In this document: positions 27,411 to 36,574 of the stretch, in pieces | Layout: each line of letters opens with the position of its first letter | Numbering within the stretch: position 1 is the first letter of the stretch | DNA from: CAMCXT01 sp040403315 | Lineage (GTDB): Bacteria > Bacteroidota > Bacteroidia > M30B66 | Direction: 5' to 3' | Length of the DNA stretch: 64,000 nucleotides | Assembly (NCBI GenBank): GCA_040403315.1 | Contig: JBBAKX010000004.1 | Location: 306,515-370,514 of the forward strand | Translations under genes and position numbers: made by a program | Notes under the pieces: model-generated | Told to the model about the DNA's origin: nothing | The model's database searches: none | The model's input: only the letters and a program-made list of their open reading frames with translations

Positions 27411-28862
27411 ATGATCAAGTTTAAGAGCATTGTTCTGCAGCTGAAGGAAGAGGAGTATAATGACCTATGCCAGCAGTTCGTTGAAACCAAAGCAGACAAA
27501 TATCTTAGGCTTCTGCAGCTATACAGGGAGAACAAATATACCGACGAAGAAATTCAGGATTTGTTGAGTGTAAACACTTCAGCTTACTATACACTGAAGT
27601 CGCGTTTGTTCGATAAGATCCAGGACTTTCTCACCAATAATATGTCGACGCCTATCATCGACTTGTTGAGAAAGGTGGCAAATATCCCTACTCTAATCTA
27701 CGATACACACCGAGATACTGCAATAGCCATCCTGTCGAAACTCGAATCCGAGCTTCAAAATTACGATATGCCGTATGAGCTTTCGTCGGTTTATAGTGCA
27801 TTGAAAAAGCTGCATGTACACTCGCCGAAGTATTACGAGTACACACAATTGTACAATAAACATCTTGCTTATACCATTTCACTCGACAAAGCAGAGGATC
27901 TTCTGAATACATTCATGAAAACCTTAGGTGACTACTACACATCACGCAACAAAGGTCAGATTGAATATCTCTCGCTCATTAAGCAGGAAATGACAAATAT
28001 CTGTGGGATTTATGATTCGCATCACCTGCAGATTTACAAGAGTATAGTTGACGTTTCGTTTGCCTTATTTGTTCCAAATCAAGAAGCCATTAAAGACGAT
28101 GAGCCAATTGAAGATGTGCTTGCGCGCATGGAACGAACCTTCACCACCTATTCGAAAGACACCAATTACCAGCATCTTCAATTGGTGTATAATTTCTTAG
28201 CATTCGAGTACTACCACAAACTTAACTTGCCGAAGAAAGAAGCAAAGTTCTTCGAAGTAGTCGACAAAAAAATGCAGTCGTTCTTGTTGTTTAACCATTG
28301 CGCGTTTACAACGAAGTTTTTGATTTCAAAAATTGAACGTCATATTGAACTTGGCACAGAAGGCGAACTTTACGAAATCAATAAACGGGAACTACCAAAC
28401 TACGAACCCGACAAGAACGATATTCCGAACTACATCAACTTCGCAAAATACAGCGCTACAAGTGCATTTTATGCCAAGAAGTACCAAGAAGCGGTTCAGA
28501 TTCTCAATGGTTTGATTAATGATATCAGCTTCAAAAATTATCCACACACGGAAATTGAGGTTAAACTTTTGCTGGCGTTAAATTACTCAATGATCAACAA
28601 ATACGATCCAGCTACATCATTGCTTCGCTCAGTAACACGTAAAATCCGTGAAATTGATGATGAAATGGGTTATGAAAATGCCTTGATTTTCTACAAGATT
28701 CTTTCACTTCAAATGAGCTCATCTGCTCGACAGGTGGATCAAAAAATCACACAGCTTTTTGCAAAATTCGATCTGCTCAACCAGAAGTCGAACCGAATGC
28801 TAGAGTACATCAAAGTTGATGATACATTTATCAAGCAACTTAGTCAAGTTGTGAAACGGTAA
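27411..28862 (+). CDS. Helical protein of unknown function, TPR-like
   Basis: A 483-residue soluble protein predicted to be almost wholly alpha-helical, with no signal peptide. It starts MIKFKSIVLQLKEEEY and has a helical N-terminal segment (about 1-80; DEEIQDLLSVNTSAYYTLKS). Repeating helix pairs later on (YSATSAFYAKKYQEAVQIL, EVKLLLALNYSMINKYDPA) resemble tetratricopeptide repeats. I do not recognise a family. The gene follows the giant PKD gene after 59 bases, on the same strand, and ends at a terminator shared with a convergent response regulator. A scaffolding or adaptor role would fit TPR-like helices, without proof. Confidence 0.75.
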   Translation: MIKFKSIVLQLKEEEYNDLCQQFVETKADKYLRLLQLYRENKYTDEEIQDLLSVNTSAYYTLKSRLFDKIQDFLTNNMSTPIIDLLRKVANIPTLIYDTHRDTAIAILSKLESELQNYDMPYELSSVYSALKKLHVHSPKYYEYTQLYNKHLAYTISLDKAEDLLNTFMKTLGDYYTSRNKGQIEYLSLIKQEMTNICGIYDSHHLQIYKSIVDVSFALFVPNQEAIKDDEPIEDVLARMERTFTTYSKDTNYQHLQLVYNFLAFEYYHKLNLPKKEAKFFEVVDKKMQSFLLFNHCAFTTKFLISKIERHIELGTEGELYEINKRELPNYEPDKNDIPNYINFAKYSATSAFYAKKYQEAVQILNGLINDISFKNYPHTEIEVKLLLALNYSMINKYDPATSLLRSVTRKIREIDDEMGYENALIFYKILSLQMSSSARQVDQKITQLFAKFDLLNQKSNRMLEYIKVDDTFIKQLSQVVKR

Positions 28863-28879
28863 CGGAAATAAACTCCAAA

Positions 28880-28914
28880 GAAAAACCCCGATGATACTTT
28901 CACCGAGGTTTTTT
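28880..28914. terminator. Bidirectional terminator between convergent genes
   Basis: AAAAACCCCG (28881-28890) pairs imperfectly with CGAGGTTTTTT (28904-28914). It lies between the stop of the helical protein gene and that of the response regulator on the other strand. Confidence 0.65.
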
Positions 28915-28937
28915 ATTTATGTTAATCTGAGACTTTT

Positions 28938-29351
28938 TTACAGCTTATCGAGATGATCTTTGCTGAGAGGTTTGTTGAGGAATGAGTAAACTCCTCTAAC
29001 CTGCATAGCGCGTTTTTGATCCACCGGATTAAGTGAGCTGGTGAGGAATACAATTCGAATACGATCGTAAATCTTAGGACAAGATTTTTGGAATTCTTCA
29101 GCGAATTGGAAACCATCCATGATAGGCATGTTGATGTCAAGGAAAATGATTTCAGGAATCAGATCCTCTGGAAGGTGCGCTCTTTCGAAATTTGCAAGAA
29201 ATTCAATTGCGCTTTTCGAACTGGTATGCACATAAATGCGTTCTGAAAAATTGCATCCTTCAACCATTTTCTGATTGATGAAGTTATCAATTTCACTGTC
29301 GTCAATCAACATTACAGTGGTGTACTTAGCTTTCGGTTTTTTCAGAGACAT
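28938..29351 (-). CDS. Single-domain CheY-like response regulator
   Basis: A 137-residue receiver without output domain. It shows LIDDSEIDNFIN (acidic pocket), phospho-acceptor D72 in IIFLDINMPIMDG, the switch residue in FLTSSLNPVDQKRA, and the Lys in LNKPLS. It is closely related to the regulators at 19216, 38594 and 39223. No kinase is adjacent: the gene upstream on the same strand, 116 bases away, encodes a large outer-membrane protein. It is therefore an orphan by position and may be served by one of the cytoplasmic kinases in this window. Confidence 0.92.
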   Translation of the reverse strand: MSLKKPKAKYTTVMLIDDSEIDNFINQKMVEGCNFSERIYVHTSSKSAIEFLANFERAHLPEDLIPEIIFLDINMPIMDGFQFAEEFQKSCPKIYDRIRIVFLTSSLNPVDQKRAMQVRGVYSFLNKPLSKDHLDKL

Positions 29352-29467
29352 GCCTTTATGATCATTTTTTCTCGGTGATAAAAATAAGGCAAAATCAGAT
29401 GCCTATTTCATTTATCGGCATATATAATTAACACACTATATGGAGAATAAAACGCGAACTTGAATAA

Positions 29468-32400
29468 TTAGAAAAACAAGCGAACCTGAACACCACCAAC
29501 GTGTACCGTTTTCACATCGGGCGATTTTCTACCATCGTAATTCACATTCAACTGCATGTTATTCGATAAAGTGCGTTGGTAGCTGATGCCCCAGGTATAG
29601 TTTTGACCGGTACGCAAACCCTCCTGCATTTCAAATGCAACAGGCGTATTTTGTGCGCCATCAAACGCAATCAAGATAAAATTGAATTTCGCTTGCAAAC
29701 TGCCTTTATTGGCCACATTGTATTTTAAGTCCAAACCAGCAGTATTTCCAGTGGCTTTTTCTCCGCCATAAAGAACATCGTTTCTTTTTATATTGTATTT
29801 GTAGTTTACCGTTAATCGAAATGCTGCGTTCGGTTGGTAAGAAACTCTTGGCTCCAATTCGGTGTATTCAATCTGATAATCGCGGGTGTTAAAAAACTCA
29901 GCGATGCTTCGTTTTAGTCCATTGCGCGTTTCTAAACCAATGGTGAATCTTTCGCCTGGATTCCAACGGATGCGGTGGTTGCTAAATTTGTTTTCCCGCG
30001 ATTCCAATCCGTTGTTAAGCAATGCTTTTGTGGAAATCTTTTGCCAATTCAAATCGAATCCAAATTTGGCGTTGTTTCGATTGAAAAACACCGAGTTTCT
30101 AAAGGTTTGATTCAAGGTGATCAGCTCAGGATCGTCAACTCCGGCTCGCAATGGATTGTAGGCTTTCGCAATATCGTCGGCAGTAGTTCGGCTATCTAAA
30201 CGCCATGCCGATTGAGTAGAAATTCTTGTAAGCTGTTTTCTTATACCTTTCGTTTTGCTCCATTCAATCGGAGCTTTGATATTGAGCACTTGGTTAAATT
30301 GATTGGAAAAAACCCGAATGAAATCGTTTGTTGGTGTAAAAACCCGAATGAATTTGGCTTGGTCTGGGAATACCGACACTTCGAATTCGTTCAATTCCTT
30401 GATCCCGTTTCCATTGTAATCCGACCACGCATACACACCTTGTCCGGGCTGTACTTCCAAATACGTAAACTCTTTCCTCGTTTCCAATCCACTTCCTGCC
30501 TCGTAAAATGTGGTTGAAACCACACTATTCTTCAATGCCCGAAATGAAATCTCCACCCGATTCAAAATCGTTCGCTCAGGATCTTGCTGCGACAACAACG
30601 TATCGCTGATAAACAAATTCCTCACGGTTGTGATCGACCTGAAACTAAATTTCTCGCCTTTCACCAAATCCAAACTGAACCCAAAATTTTCTGCCCGTGC
30701 GTAATTTAGCAAGTTGTTGCTTCTGATGCCATCATCGGTGCGCACACGGTAGAACACATTGAATTTCTGTTTCGCCGTATCGAGATTTTGCACAAAAATT
30801 TGCCGATCGTAAAATGAATACGAAGTAGCGAGTAAAGTATCAGCGGGTAAACCACGGAGTAGATTGCGTTCGTATTCATCTTTGTAGCCAACCTGCAGCT
30901 TCCAGAAGTCGTGCGAAGCCAATCCTCGGTGCCGGTAGAAGAATGCATTTGATGTGGTCCCTTTCGATTGCGTCAGACTTCCACTGTAATTGATTCGTGT
31001 TTTCCACTTTGTGAGATCGGCATTGAGGCTGTGCTGATTGGCATCGAACTCGTTTTCACGAATAAATGAAGTGAAAAGGTAATTAACCGTTCCAGTTCCA
31101 CTTTGGGCAAGATTGATGTTTAACCTTGGGATATACTCCGATTGTTTGGTCGTACTAAGTTTTTGAAGGTTCCAATCGCGGTCGAATTCTACGTTACGGA
31201 ATCGTTCCTGTGGAGTGAAATACTTGTCGACTTGCTCGTAGCTTAAGGTTGAAACCAACGACCACGGCAGACTGTCTTTTCCGAATTTTGCAGTGTTTTC
31301 GGCGGCTACGCGAAAAGCATATCCTTGGTCATCGTTACTGTCTTGGTCGGAAAAGGTATTCTGATCGAACGAAGAAAATGCGCCTTCAGTGAGGATTCTA
31401 GTTTTTTTGCTCAATCGATAATCCGCGCCAAGGGTAATAAGTTGCTTTTTGGTAGGCGGGATAAGTTGGACTTTGGCAACGAAATTCCCTTGCGGGATGC
31501 CCGCCAATGGAGAAACCCAGCTGTAAACCCTACCATTTGCACTACTGCTGAGTTGGATATAATCGCCATTGTTCGCACCAACATTGGTAAAAACTACCCG
31601 ATAAATAGCCGAATCGGGGCTGGTGGAATACACCAAAATTTGAGGATATACAAACCCAGCAACCGTGGTATCGATGCGTTTGTAGAGGATCACATCCGAC
31701 GAAAATCCAACACTGTCGATCGCTTCAACAAGTGCTTGCTGCAAACTGTCTCCAGCTTGGCGAAGTGCTTCCTTTTGTGCATCGTTGAGTTGTTGTTGAA
31801 GGGGTTGATTTTTGGAATCCTGCTCACTGAAAACATTCAAACGGGTGGTGAGTTTCCCTTGTTCTACCTCGGTGTTGATGTGGTAAAGCGATCTTGCATA
31901 GTTTCGGTCGGAGTACTCAAATTCAACAAAAATCCGCAGGTCCTTGGTCATTAAAATCCTTGAAGTGAATGTGATTTCAGCACTGTTATAGTCGATCACA
32001 TAGTCGTTTTCCTGTCCCCGTTTGAGAAGCTTCCCATCGATGTAAACCTTTTCGGAGCCTGAAAGGATGATAATGAATTGCTCGTTGTTGGCTCCGCGGA
32101 GGCGGTACGGCCCTTGGTTGCCTTCAACCGCTTGGATATTGTTGCGGTTAAATCTTCCGCGGGCAACCGCGAGACTCAAACCTGCCTTCACTTGTGCCGG
32201 TTTTGTATCAGGAATAAGCACAACCGATTGGGTGGTGGAGAAACTTCCACCTTGTAGGCGCTTGTTGAAATTCATGAAATACGACTCTGGTCGAGTGATC
32301 TGAAAATCGCCAACGATGAGTTTCGATTTCTGGTCGGAGAGCTGGATGAATACCTTATCGAAATCTTGAAGCTGTTGGGTGTTTCCGTCGGGTTGGATAG

Positions 32401-32992
32401 GGATATTGTCGTCGGTAATGGCGGCGCTGATGTCGATCTCGGGCGACAGTTTGCCAGAAAGTTGGAGATTAAGTGTGGAGTTTACAGAAAGATCTTGGTT
32501 GTTTCCCACCGAAATGCCTCTTGAAATCGAGCCCGTTTTGTTGAGACCTTTGAATTGAAGCGCGTTTTTATCCCTTTGAGAAGGAGTATACACCAGCGGA
32601 TTGAAAACTCCGCGTTCTTCGGCGGTACTGAGGCGGCGGTCTTTGTTGCGAAAAGGTTCGGAGAAAGAAAAAGGCAACACCCGAAATTTGAGTGTGATAG
32701 AGTCGCCAGAGGTTTGAGCGCCCGGATTTTTAATCATCAAGCCATCGAATGGAAGAAAACGGTAGGCTGCGCTGTCGGATTTTCCGGTGATAAAACGCAA
32801 AGTTCCAGGCTGGATGCTAAGGCTATCGAGTCGAATAGTATCGTTACCTGTCTTGATCTTGAGCGTTCGCAAAGTGGAATATTGCTGCGCTTCCGACAAA
32901 ACCGGAATGAATAAAAAGATGATAATAAAGCGCAGAATGGTTTGCACGACAAGCCTTAGGGCGAATATACTCCAAATGATGAGTAACGACAC
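29468..32992 (-). CDS. Large outer-membrane beta-barrel-like surface protein
   Basis: A 1174-residue exported protein. The annotated start gives a long signal sequence (about 35 residues, hydrophobic ILRFIIIFLFIPVL, cleavage near SEAQ). A GTG at 32947 would give a shorter, more usual one. Residues of about 140-400 hold a conserved block (LNKTGSISRGISVGNNQD, LSGKLSPEIDISAAITDDN, VYIDGKLL, DYVIDYNSAEITFT). The second half is a long series of amphipathic strands with alternating aromatics, ending VHVGGVQVRLFF; a terminal Phe is typical of outer-membrane barrels. I recognise this as a Bacteroidota-type surface protein but not its function. It is shorter than SprA (about 2400) and is not claimed to be it. 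Confidence 0.75.
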   Translation of the reverse strand: MSLLIIWSIFALRLVVQTILRFIIIFLFIPVLSEAQQYSTLRTLKIKTGNDTIRLDSLSIQPGTLRFITGKSDSAAYRFLPFDGLMIKNPGAQTSGDSITLKFRVLPFSFSEPFRNKDRRLSTAEERGVFNPLVYTPSQRDKNALQFKGLNKTGSISRGISVGNNQDLSVNSTLNLQLSGKLSPEIDISAAITDDNIPIQPDGNTQQLQDFDKVFIQLSDQKSKLIVGDFQITRPESYFMNFNKRLQGGSFSTTQSVVLIPDTKPAQVKAGLSLAVARGRFNRNNIQAVEGNQGPYRLRGANNEQFIIILSGSEKVYIDGKLLKRGQENDYVIDYNSAEITFTSRILMTKDLRIFVEFEYSDRNYARSLYHINTEVEQGKLTTRLNVFSEQDSKNQPLQQQLNDAQKEALRQAGDSLQQALVEAIDSVGFSSDVILYKRIDTTVAGFVYPQILVYSTSPDSAIYRVVFTNVGANNGDYIQLSSSANGRVYSWVSPLAGIPQGNFVAKVQLIPPTKKQLITLGADYRLSKKTRILTEGAFSSFDQNTFSDQDSNDDQGYAFRVAAENTAKFGKDSLPWSLVSTLSYEQVDKYFTPQERFRNVEFDRDWNLQKLSTTKQSEYIPRLNINLAQSGTGTVNYLFTSFIRENEFDANQHSLNADLTKWKTRINYSGSLTQSKGTTSNAFFYRHRGLASHDFWKLQVGYKDEYERNLLRGLPADTLLATSYSFYDRQIFVQNLDTAKQKFNVFYRVRTDDGIRSNNLLNYARAENFGFSLDLVKGEKFSFRSITTVRNLFISDTLLSQQDPERTILNRVEISFRALKNSVVSTTFYEAGSGLETRKEFTYLEVQPGQGVYAWSDYNGNGIKELNEFEVSVFPDQAKFIRVFTPTNDFIRVFSNQFNQVLNIKAPIEWSKTKGIRKQLTRISTQSAWRLDSRTTADDIAKAYNPLRAGVDDPELITLNQTFRNSVFFNRNNAKFGFDLNWQKISTKALLNNGLESRENKFSNHRIRWNPGERFTIGLETRNGLKRSIAEFFNTRDYQIEYTELEPRVSYQPNAAFRLTVNYKYNIKRNDVLYGGEKATGNTAGLDLKYNVANKGSLQAKFNFILIAFDGAQNTPVAFEMQEGLRTGQNYTWGISYQRTLSNNMQLNVNYDGRKSPDVKTVHVGGVQVRLFF

Positions 32993-33074
32993 TTCACCAT
33001 GTATTGGTATAATCCCAGCAAAGTGTTAACAATCGAAAAAACGATTGCGTTCAATCTTTTTACATCTTTAGGCC

Positions 33075-33857
33075 ATGGCAAATTCACCCAACACACGCAT
33101 CGCTACATACAATGTAAACGGCTTAAGATCAGCAATTAGCAAAGGATTTATCGAGTGGCTTTCGGCTGCTGGACCAGATATGATCTGCTTGCAGGAATTG
33201 AAATCTCAAGAAGACCAATTGGATTTGGAACTGTTTCGAGCCATTGGTTATGAGAGTTATTTGTTTCCTGCCACTAAGAAAGGCTACAGTGGCGTGGGCA
33301 TTTTGAGCAAGCGCAAACCGGTTCGGGTGGTGAGGGGTTTAGGGCATGATTTGTTTGATTTTGAAGGCCGATCGATCCGTTTAGACTTCGAAGATTTTTC
33401 AGTGATCAGTACCTATTTCCCTTCGGGGACAACCGGCGATGTTCGACAAGATGTGAAAATGGAGTTCCTCGATTTTTATCAGAATTACATCGATCAACTC
33501 AAACAAGAGCAGCCCAATTTGGTGATTTGTGGCGATTTCAATGTTTGTCACCGCGCCATCGACATCCACAATCCGGTGTCGAATGCTAAGAGCAGTGGAT
33601 TTTTACCTGAAGAGCGTGCTTGGATGGAATCTTTCTTCAACAGTGGTTTTATCGACACTTTCCGTCACCTCAACACCGAGCCACACCATTACACTTGGTG
33701 GAGTTTCAGAGCTGGTTCACGCGACAAGAATCTAGGTTGGCGGATCGATTATGTGTGCATCAGCGAGCACTTAAATAGCAAGCTCAAGCGATCGGTTATC
33801 ATGCCCGATGCAAGACACAGTGACCATTGTCCGGTAATGGTGGATTTGGAACTATAA
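33075..33857 (+). CDS. xth: Exodeoxyribonuclease III / AP endonuclease
   Basis: Base-excision repair enzyme that cuts at abasic sites and trims 3' ends. The 260-residue protein has all the exonuclease-endonuclease-phosphatase motifs: TYNVNGLRSA, ICLQELKSQ (metal-binding Glu), the catalytic Tyr region ISTYFPSG, LVICGDFNVCH (catalytic Asp-Asn), and the C-terminal RHSDHCPVMVDL (Asp-His pair). It also has WRIDYVCIS, as in bacterial ExoIII. Its end overlaps the convergent pseudouridine-synthase gene by six bases. It is divergent from the outer-membrane protein gene, 82 bases away. Confidence 0.95.
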   Translation: MANSPNTRIATYNVNGLRSAISKGFIEWLSAAGPDMICLQELKSQEDQLDLELFRAIGYESYLFPATKKGYSGVGILSKRKPVRVVRGLGHDLFDFEGRSIRLDFEDFSVISTYFPSGTTGDVRQDVKMEFLDFYQNYIDQLKQEQPNLVICGDFNVCHRAIDIHNPVSNAKSSGFLPEERAWMESFFNSGFIDTFRHLNTEPHHYTWWSFRAGSRDKNLGWRIDYVCISEHLNSKLKRSVIMPDARHSDHCPVMVDLEL

Positions 33858-34535
33858 CTCAAAAGTCGCCAACGGAGACCAAGCTTCATTCTTAGGAAAC
33901 GGAGCTTGGATATGAACCATTTCCCCGTTTACGGGATGCGTAAATTCGAGCTTAAATGCATGCAAGCAAATGCTTCTATCTGGGTTTCCTCTTCGAGCAC
34001 CGTATTTCACATCGCCGCGAATCGCCCAACCCATAGCTGAAAGCTGCACTCTGATCTGGTGGTGCCTGCCGGTTAAAGGCTCAACCTCTAGCAAAGTGTA
34101 CCGATCAGTGCGGTATAAAACGGTATAATTTAGTTCGCAGCGAAGCAAACCATCGGCAGGATTTAATGAGGCGCGTGATCTATTTTGACTTTCGTTTTTC
34201 GCAAGATAATGTACCAAAGTGGCTTCAGTTTCCTTCACCAAACCTTCAACCAACGCCAAGTAGGTTTTGCGAATTTTTCTATCCCGAAAAAGCTCATTCA
34301 TCCGCGATAAACCTTTACTCGTTCTTGCCATCAACACAACACCACTCACTGGCCGATCGATTCGATGAATCACACCAATAAAAGCATCTCCAGGCTTGTT
34401 AAACTGCACTTTGAGGTAATGCGCAACTTTTTCACTTAATGGTTGATCGCCAGTTTTGTCGCCCTGTACAATTTCGCCAGCTTGTTTATTTACGGCAATG
34501 AGGTGATTGTCGGTGTAGAGTACTTCCAAATTCAT
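33852..34535 (-). CDS. RluA-family RNA pseudouridine synthase
   Basis: A 227-residue enzyme that isomerises uridine to pseudouridine in RNA. The catalytic motif is GVIHRIDRPVSGVVLMART, with Asp in HRIDR. Family motifs also seen are RKTYLALVEG, LLEVEPLTGRHHQIRVQL and GDVKYGA. The N-terminal S4 RNA-binding domain of RluC/RluD is absent, so it is the short form, as in RluA/TruC types. The substrate site cannot be named. Its start overlaps the panB stop by one base (TGATG), indicating a panB-rluA operon. Confidence 0.92.
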   Translation of the reverse strand: MNLEVLYTDNHLIAVNKQAGEIVQGDKTGDQPLSEKVAHYLKVQFNKPGDAFIGVIHRIDRPVSGVVLMARTSKGLSRMNELFRDRKIRKTYLALVEGLVKETEATLVHYLAKNESQNRSRASLNPADGLLRCELNYTVLYRTDRYTLLEVEPLTGRHHQIRVQLSAMGWAIRGDVKYGARRGNPDRSICLHAFKLEFTHPVNGEMVHIQAPFPKNEAWSPLATFEL

Positions 34536-35350
34536 CAGTACGATTCTGATGTATTGGGGAAATCCTGTGACTTAACATCAGCCACATAGCGACCGATGGC
34601 TCCTGTAATTTGCTCATCAAGGTTAAGGTATGTACGTAAAAATCGCGGTTTGAATTCGGTGTTGATGCCGAGCATATCGTGCAAAACTAAAACTTGACCA
34701 TCTACTCCTCCACCGGCACCAATACCAATGATTGGGATGGAAAGCTCTTGCGCAACTTGGGTTGCCAATGTAGCTGGAACCTTTTCGAGCACAATCGCAA
34801 AACATCCCGCTTCTTGCAGCAAATGAGCGTCATGGATAAGCTTTTTGGCTTCCTCTTCCTCGCGTGCACGAACTACATAGGTTCCGAATTTATAAATCGA
34901 TTGAGGCGTTAAGCCAAGATGCCCCATTACAGGAACACCAGCACTAAGGATACGTCGAACAGATTCAACTATTTCCTCTCCGCCTTCCATTTTAATGGCA
35001 TGAGCCCCTGTTTCTTTCATCACGCGGATGGCTGAAGTGAGGGCTTCTTTCGAGTTTCCTTGATAAGATCCAAATGGCAAATCGACCACCACTAATGCTC
35101 GCGAGGTTCCACGAATTACCGATGATGCATGGTAAATCATTTGATCAAGCGTGATCGGCAATGTGGTTTCATGGCCTGCCATAACGTTTGAAGCAGAATC
35201 TCCAACGAGAATTACGTCTACTCCTGCGGCATCCACTAGCCTCGACATCGAAAAGTCGTAAGCCGTTAACATGGAGATCTTTACTCCACGAACTTTCATA
35301 TCTTGAATCGTGCGTGTGGTGACGCGTTTTACTTCTTTCTGAACAGACAT
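34535..35350 (-). CDS. panB: 3-methyl-2-oxobutanoate hydroxymethyltransferase
   Basis: PanB makes ketopantoate, the first committed step of pantothenate and coenzyme A synthesis. The 271-residue protein shows the metal and substrate motifs: SMLTAYDFSMSRLVD, ILVGDSASNVMAGHETTLPIT, FGSYQ, IKMEGG, VMGHLGLTPQSIYKFGTY, and IIGIGAGGGVDGQVLVLHDMLG. All are canonical. It is the first gene of a two-gene unit with the pseudouridine synthase. Downstream pantothenate genes (panC, panD) are not in this window. Confidence 0.97.
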   Translation of the reverse strand: MSVQKEVKRVTTRTIQDMKVRGVKISMLTAYDFSMSRLVDAAGVDVILVGDSASNVMAGHETTLPITLDQMIYHASSVIRGTSRALVVVDLPFGSYQGNSKEALTSAIRVMKETGAHAIKMEGGEEIVESVRRILSAGVPVMGHLGLTPQSIYKFGTYVVRAREEEEAKKLIHDAHLLQEAGCFAIVLEKVPATLATQVAQELSIPIIGIGAGGGVDGQVLVLHDMLGINTEFKPRFLRTYLNLDEQITGAIGRYVADVKSQDFPNTSESY

Positions 35351-35405
35351 ATTTTCTAGCGATAAACGGCAATATTAGTAATTTCCTTAACTGACATGAA
35401 ATGTA

Positions 35406-35413
35406 TACTTTTG
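35406..35413 (+). promoter_or_regulatory. TAnnTTTG -7 box of the lipoprotein gene
   Basis: TACTTTTG ends four bases before the ATG at 35418, again predicting a leaderless or nearly leaderless transcript. Confidence 0.5.
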
Positions 35414-35417
35414 ACCC

Positions 35418-36431
35418 ATGCGATTGAAGTCTATCCTTTTGTCAGCTTTTGCTGGTATTTTATTGTTTTCTGCTTGCGAAAATGAAGTTGATATTAATGC
35501 CGATTGGAAAGATGTTCCAGTAGTTTTCGGCTTGTTGGACGTTGATTCAACGGAGCAATTCATTCGTATTAGTAGGGTTTTCCTTGGAGAAGGAGATGCA
35601 TTGGCATTTGCTCAGATTCAAGACAGCCTCTACTACAAAGATGGTGAAATCGTAGCCAAAGTTTCAGAATTTATCAATGGAAATGAAACCAGAAATTGGG
35701 TACTCGACCGCAGAACTGATATCACCAAAGACACTGGCATTTTTGCAAGCCCAGGTCAAGTGTTGTACAGCTTCGAAGTCCCTTCAAACAACAAACTGAA
35801 AACGAATGCTGAGTATTTTTTGTCGGTGGTGAATAACAAATCTGGCAACGAATTAACGGGCAAAACCAAATTGGTAAGAAAAGTAAATGTAGCCACGCCA
35901 AGTCAGTTTTCACAAACTGCCAATATATTCCCTCAACAGAAAACCTTTGTAAAATGGACCAGTTCCGAAAATGGTCGATTGTATGAAGTCTTTTTAAAAT
36001 TCATTTACCGAGAATATCCTGATGGGCTTCCTCAGAATGTTATAAGAAAGGAAGTAAATATCAATTTAGGTCGACTCACTGCAACAAATGATGCTGGCGG
36101 AGAAGAGCTTCAGCGGGAAATAGACAACAAAGTAATTTACCAAACTCTGGCTTCATTTATTCCTGCAGCAACTCCCGAAAACCCGATGTTGCGCTTTGCC
36201 GACAGCTTGTATTTTGTGGTGAATGCTGCTGATGAAGACTTGTTCACTTATTTGAATGTGAACCAGCCATCGAACACGATTGCACAAGAAAGGCCTCAGT
36301 TTACCAATATTGAAAATGGTTTGGGCTTATTTGCCAGCCGGAATACCTATATGCGTCGCTTACCGATCGGGCCGCTAACATCCGATTCGCTGCGCAACAA
36401 CTCGATTACCGAGGCATTGAACTTCCAGTAA
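35418..36431 (+). CDS. Lipoprotein, DUF4249-like
   Basis: The signal peptide ends in a lipobox (LLFSAC) with the lipidated cysteine at residue 20, so the 337-residue protein is a membrane-anchored lipoprotein. The region just after it (DWKDVPVVFGLLDVDSTEQFIRISRVFLG) resembles the start of DUF4249-type Bacteroidota lipoproteins, which have a beta-sandwich followed by a second domain. I am only moderately sure of the family. The middle is beta-rich (ILRF-type hydrophobic strands are lacking). Function is unknown. It is monocistronic; an unusual hairpin, not a normal terminator, lies between it and dnaK. Confidence 0.7.
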   Translation: MRLKSILLSAFAGILLFSACENEVDINADWKDVPVVFGLLDVDSTEQFIRISRVFLGEGDALAFAQIQDSLYYKDGEIVAKVSEFINGNETRNWVLDRRTDITKDTGIFASPGQVLYSFEVPSNNKLKTNAEYFLSVVNNKSGNELTGKTKLVRKVNVATPSQFSQTANIFPQQKTFVKWTSSENGRLYEVFLKFIYREYPDGLPQNVIRKEVNINLGRLTATNDAGGEELQREIDNKVIYQTLASFIPAATPENPMLRFADSLYFVVNAADEDLFTYLNVNQPSNTIAQERPQFTNIENGLGLFASRNTYMRRLPIGPLTSDSLRNNSITEALNFQ

Positions 36432-36459
36432 ACAGTGCGCTGACTAAATGTCACCAACT

Positions 36460-36498
36460 TGGCTGACAGATTCATGTGTTTGACATGCGAATCTGCCA
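36460..36498 (+). promoter_or_regulatory. Long interrupted inverted repeat upstream of dnaK
   Basis: TGGC (36460-36463), AGATTC and ATGT (36468-36477) pair in order with ACAT (36483-36486), GAATCT and GCCA (36489-36498). Short bulges and a five-base loop interrupt the 14-bp stem. No T run follows, so it does not look like a terminator. TGTCA/TGACA pentamers recur around it (36449, 36464, 36481). It may be an operator or RNA element controlling dnaK, or the end of the lipoprotein mRNA. Confidence 0.4.
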
Positions 36499-36574
36499 AA
36501 ATCGACATGCTTTTTGGGTGGCATAATGATTGAAAAGTCGCGGTCAAACTGATTCACACGCAAACAAATTTATC

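Noticed and set aside
31325..31954. Plus-strand open frame of 209 codons
   Set aside because: It lies wholly inside the outer-membrane protein gene on the other strand, has no recognisable domain, and its composition is that of an antisense shadow.
29468..32992. Identification as the T9SS translocon SprA
   Set aside because: The length is half that of SprA and I could not see SprA-specific motifs.
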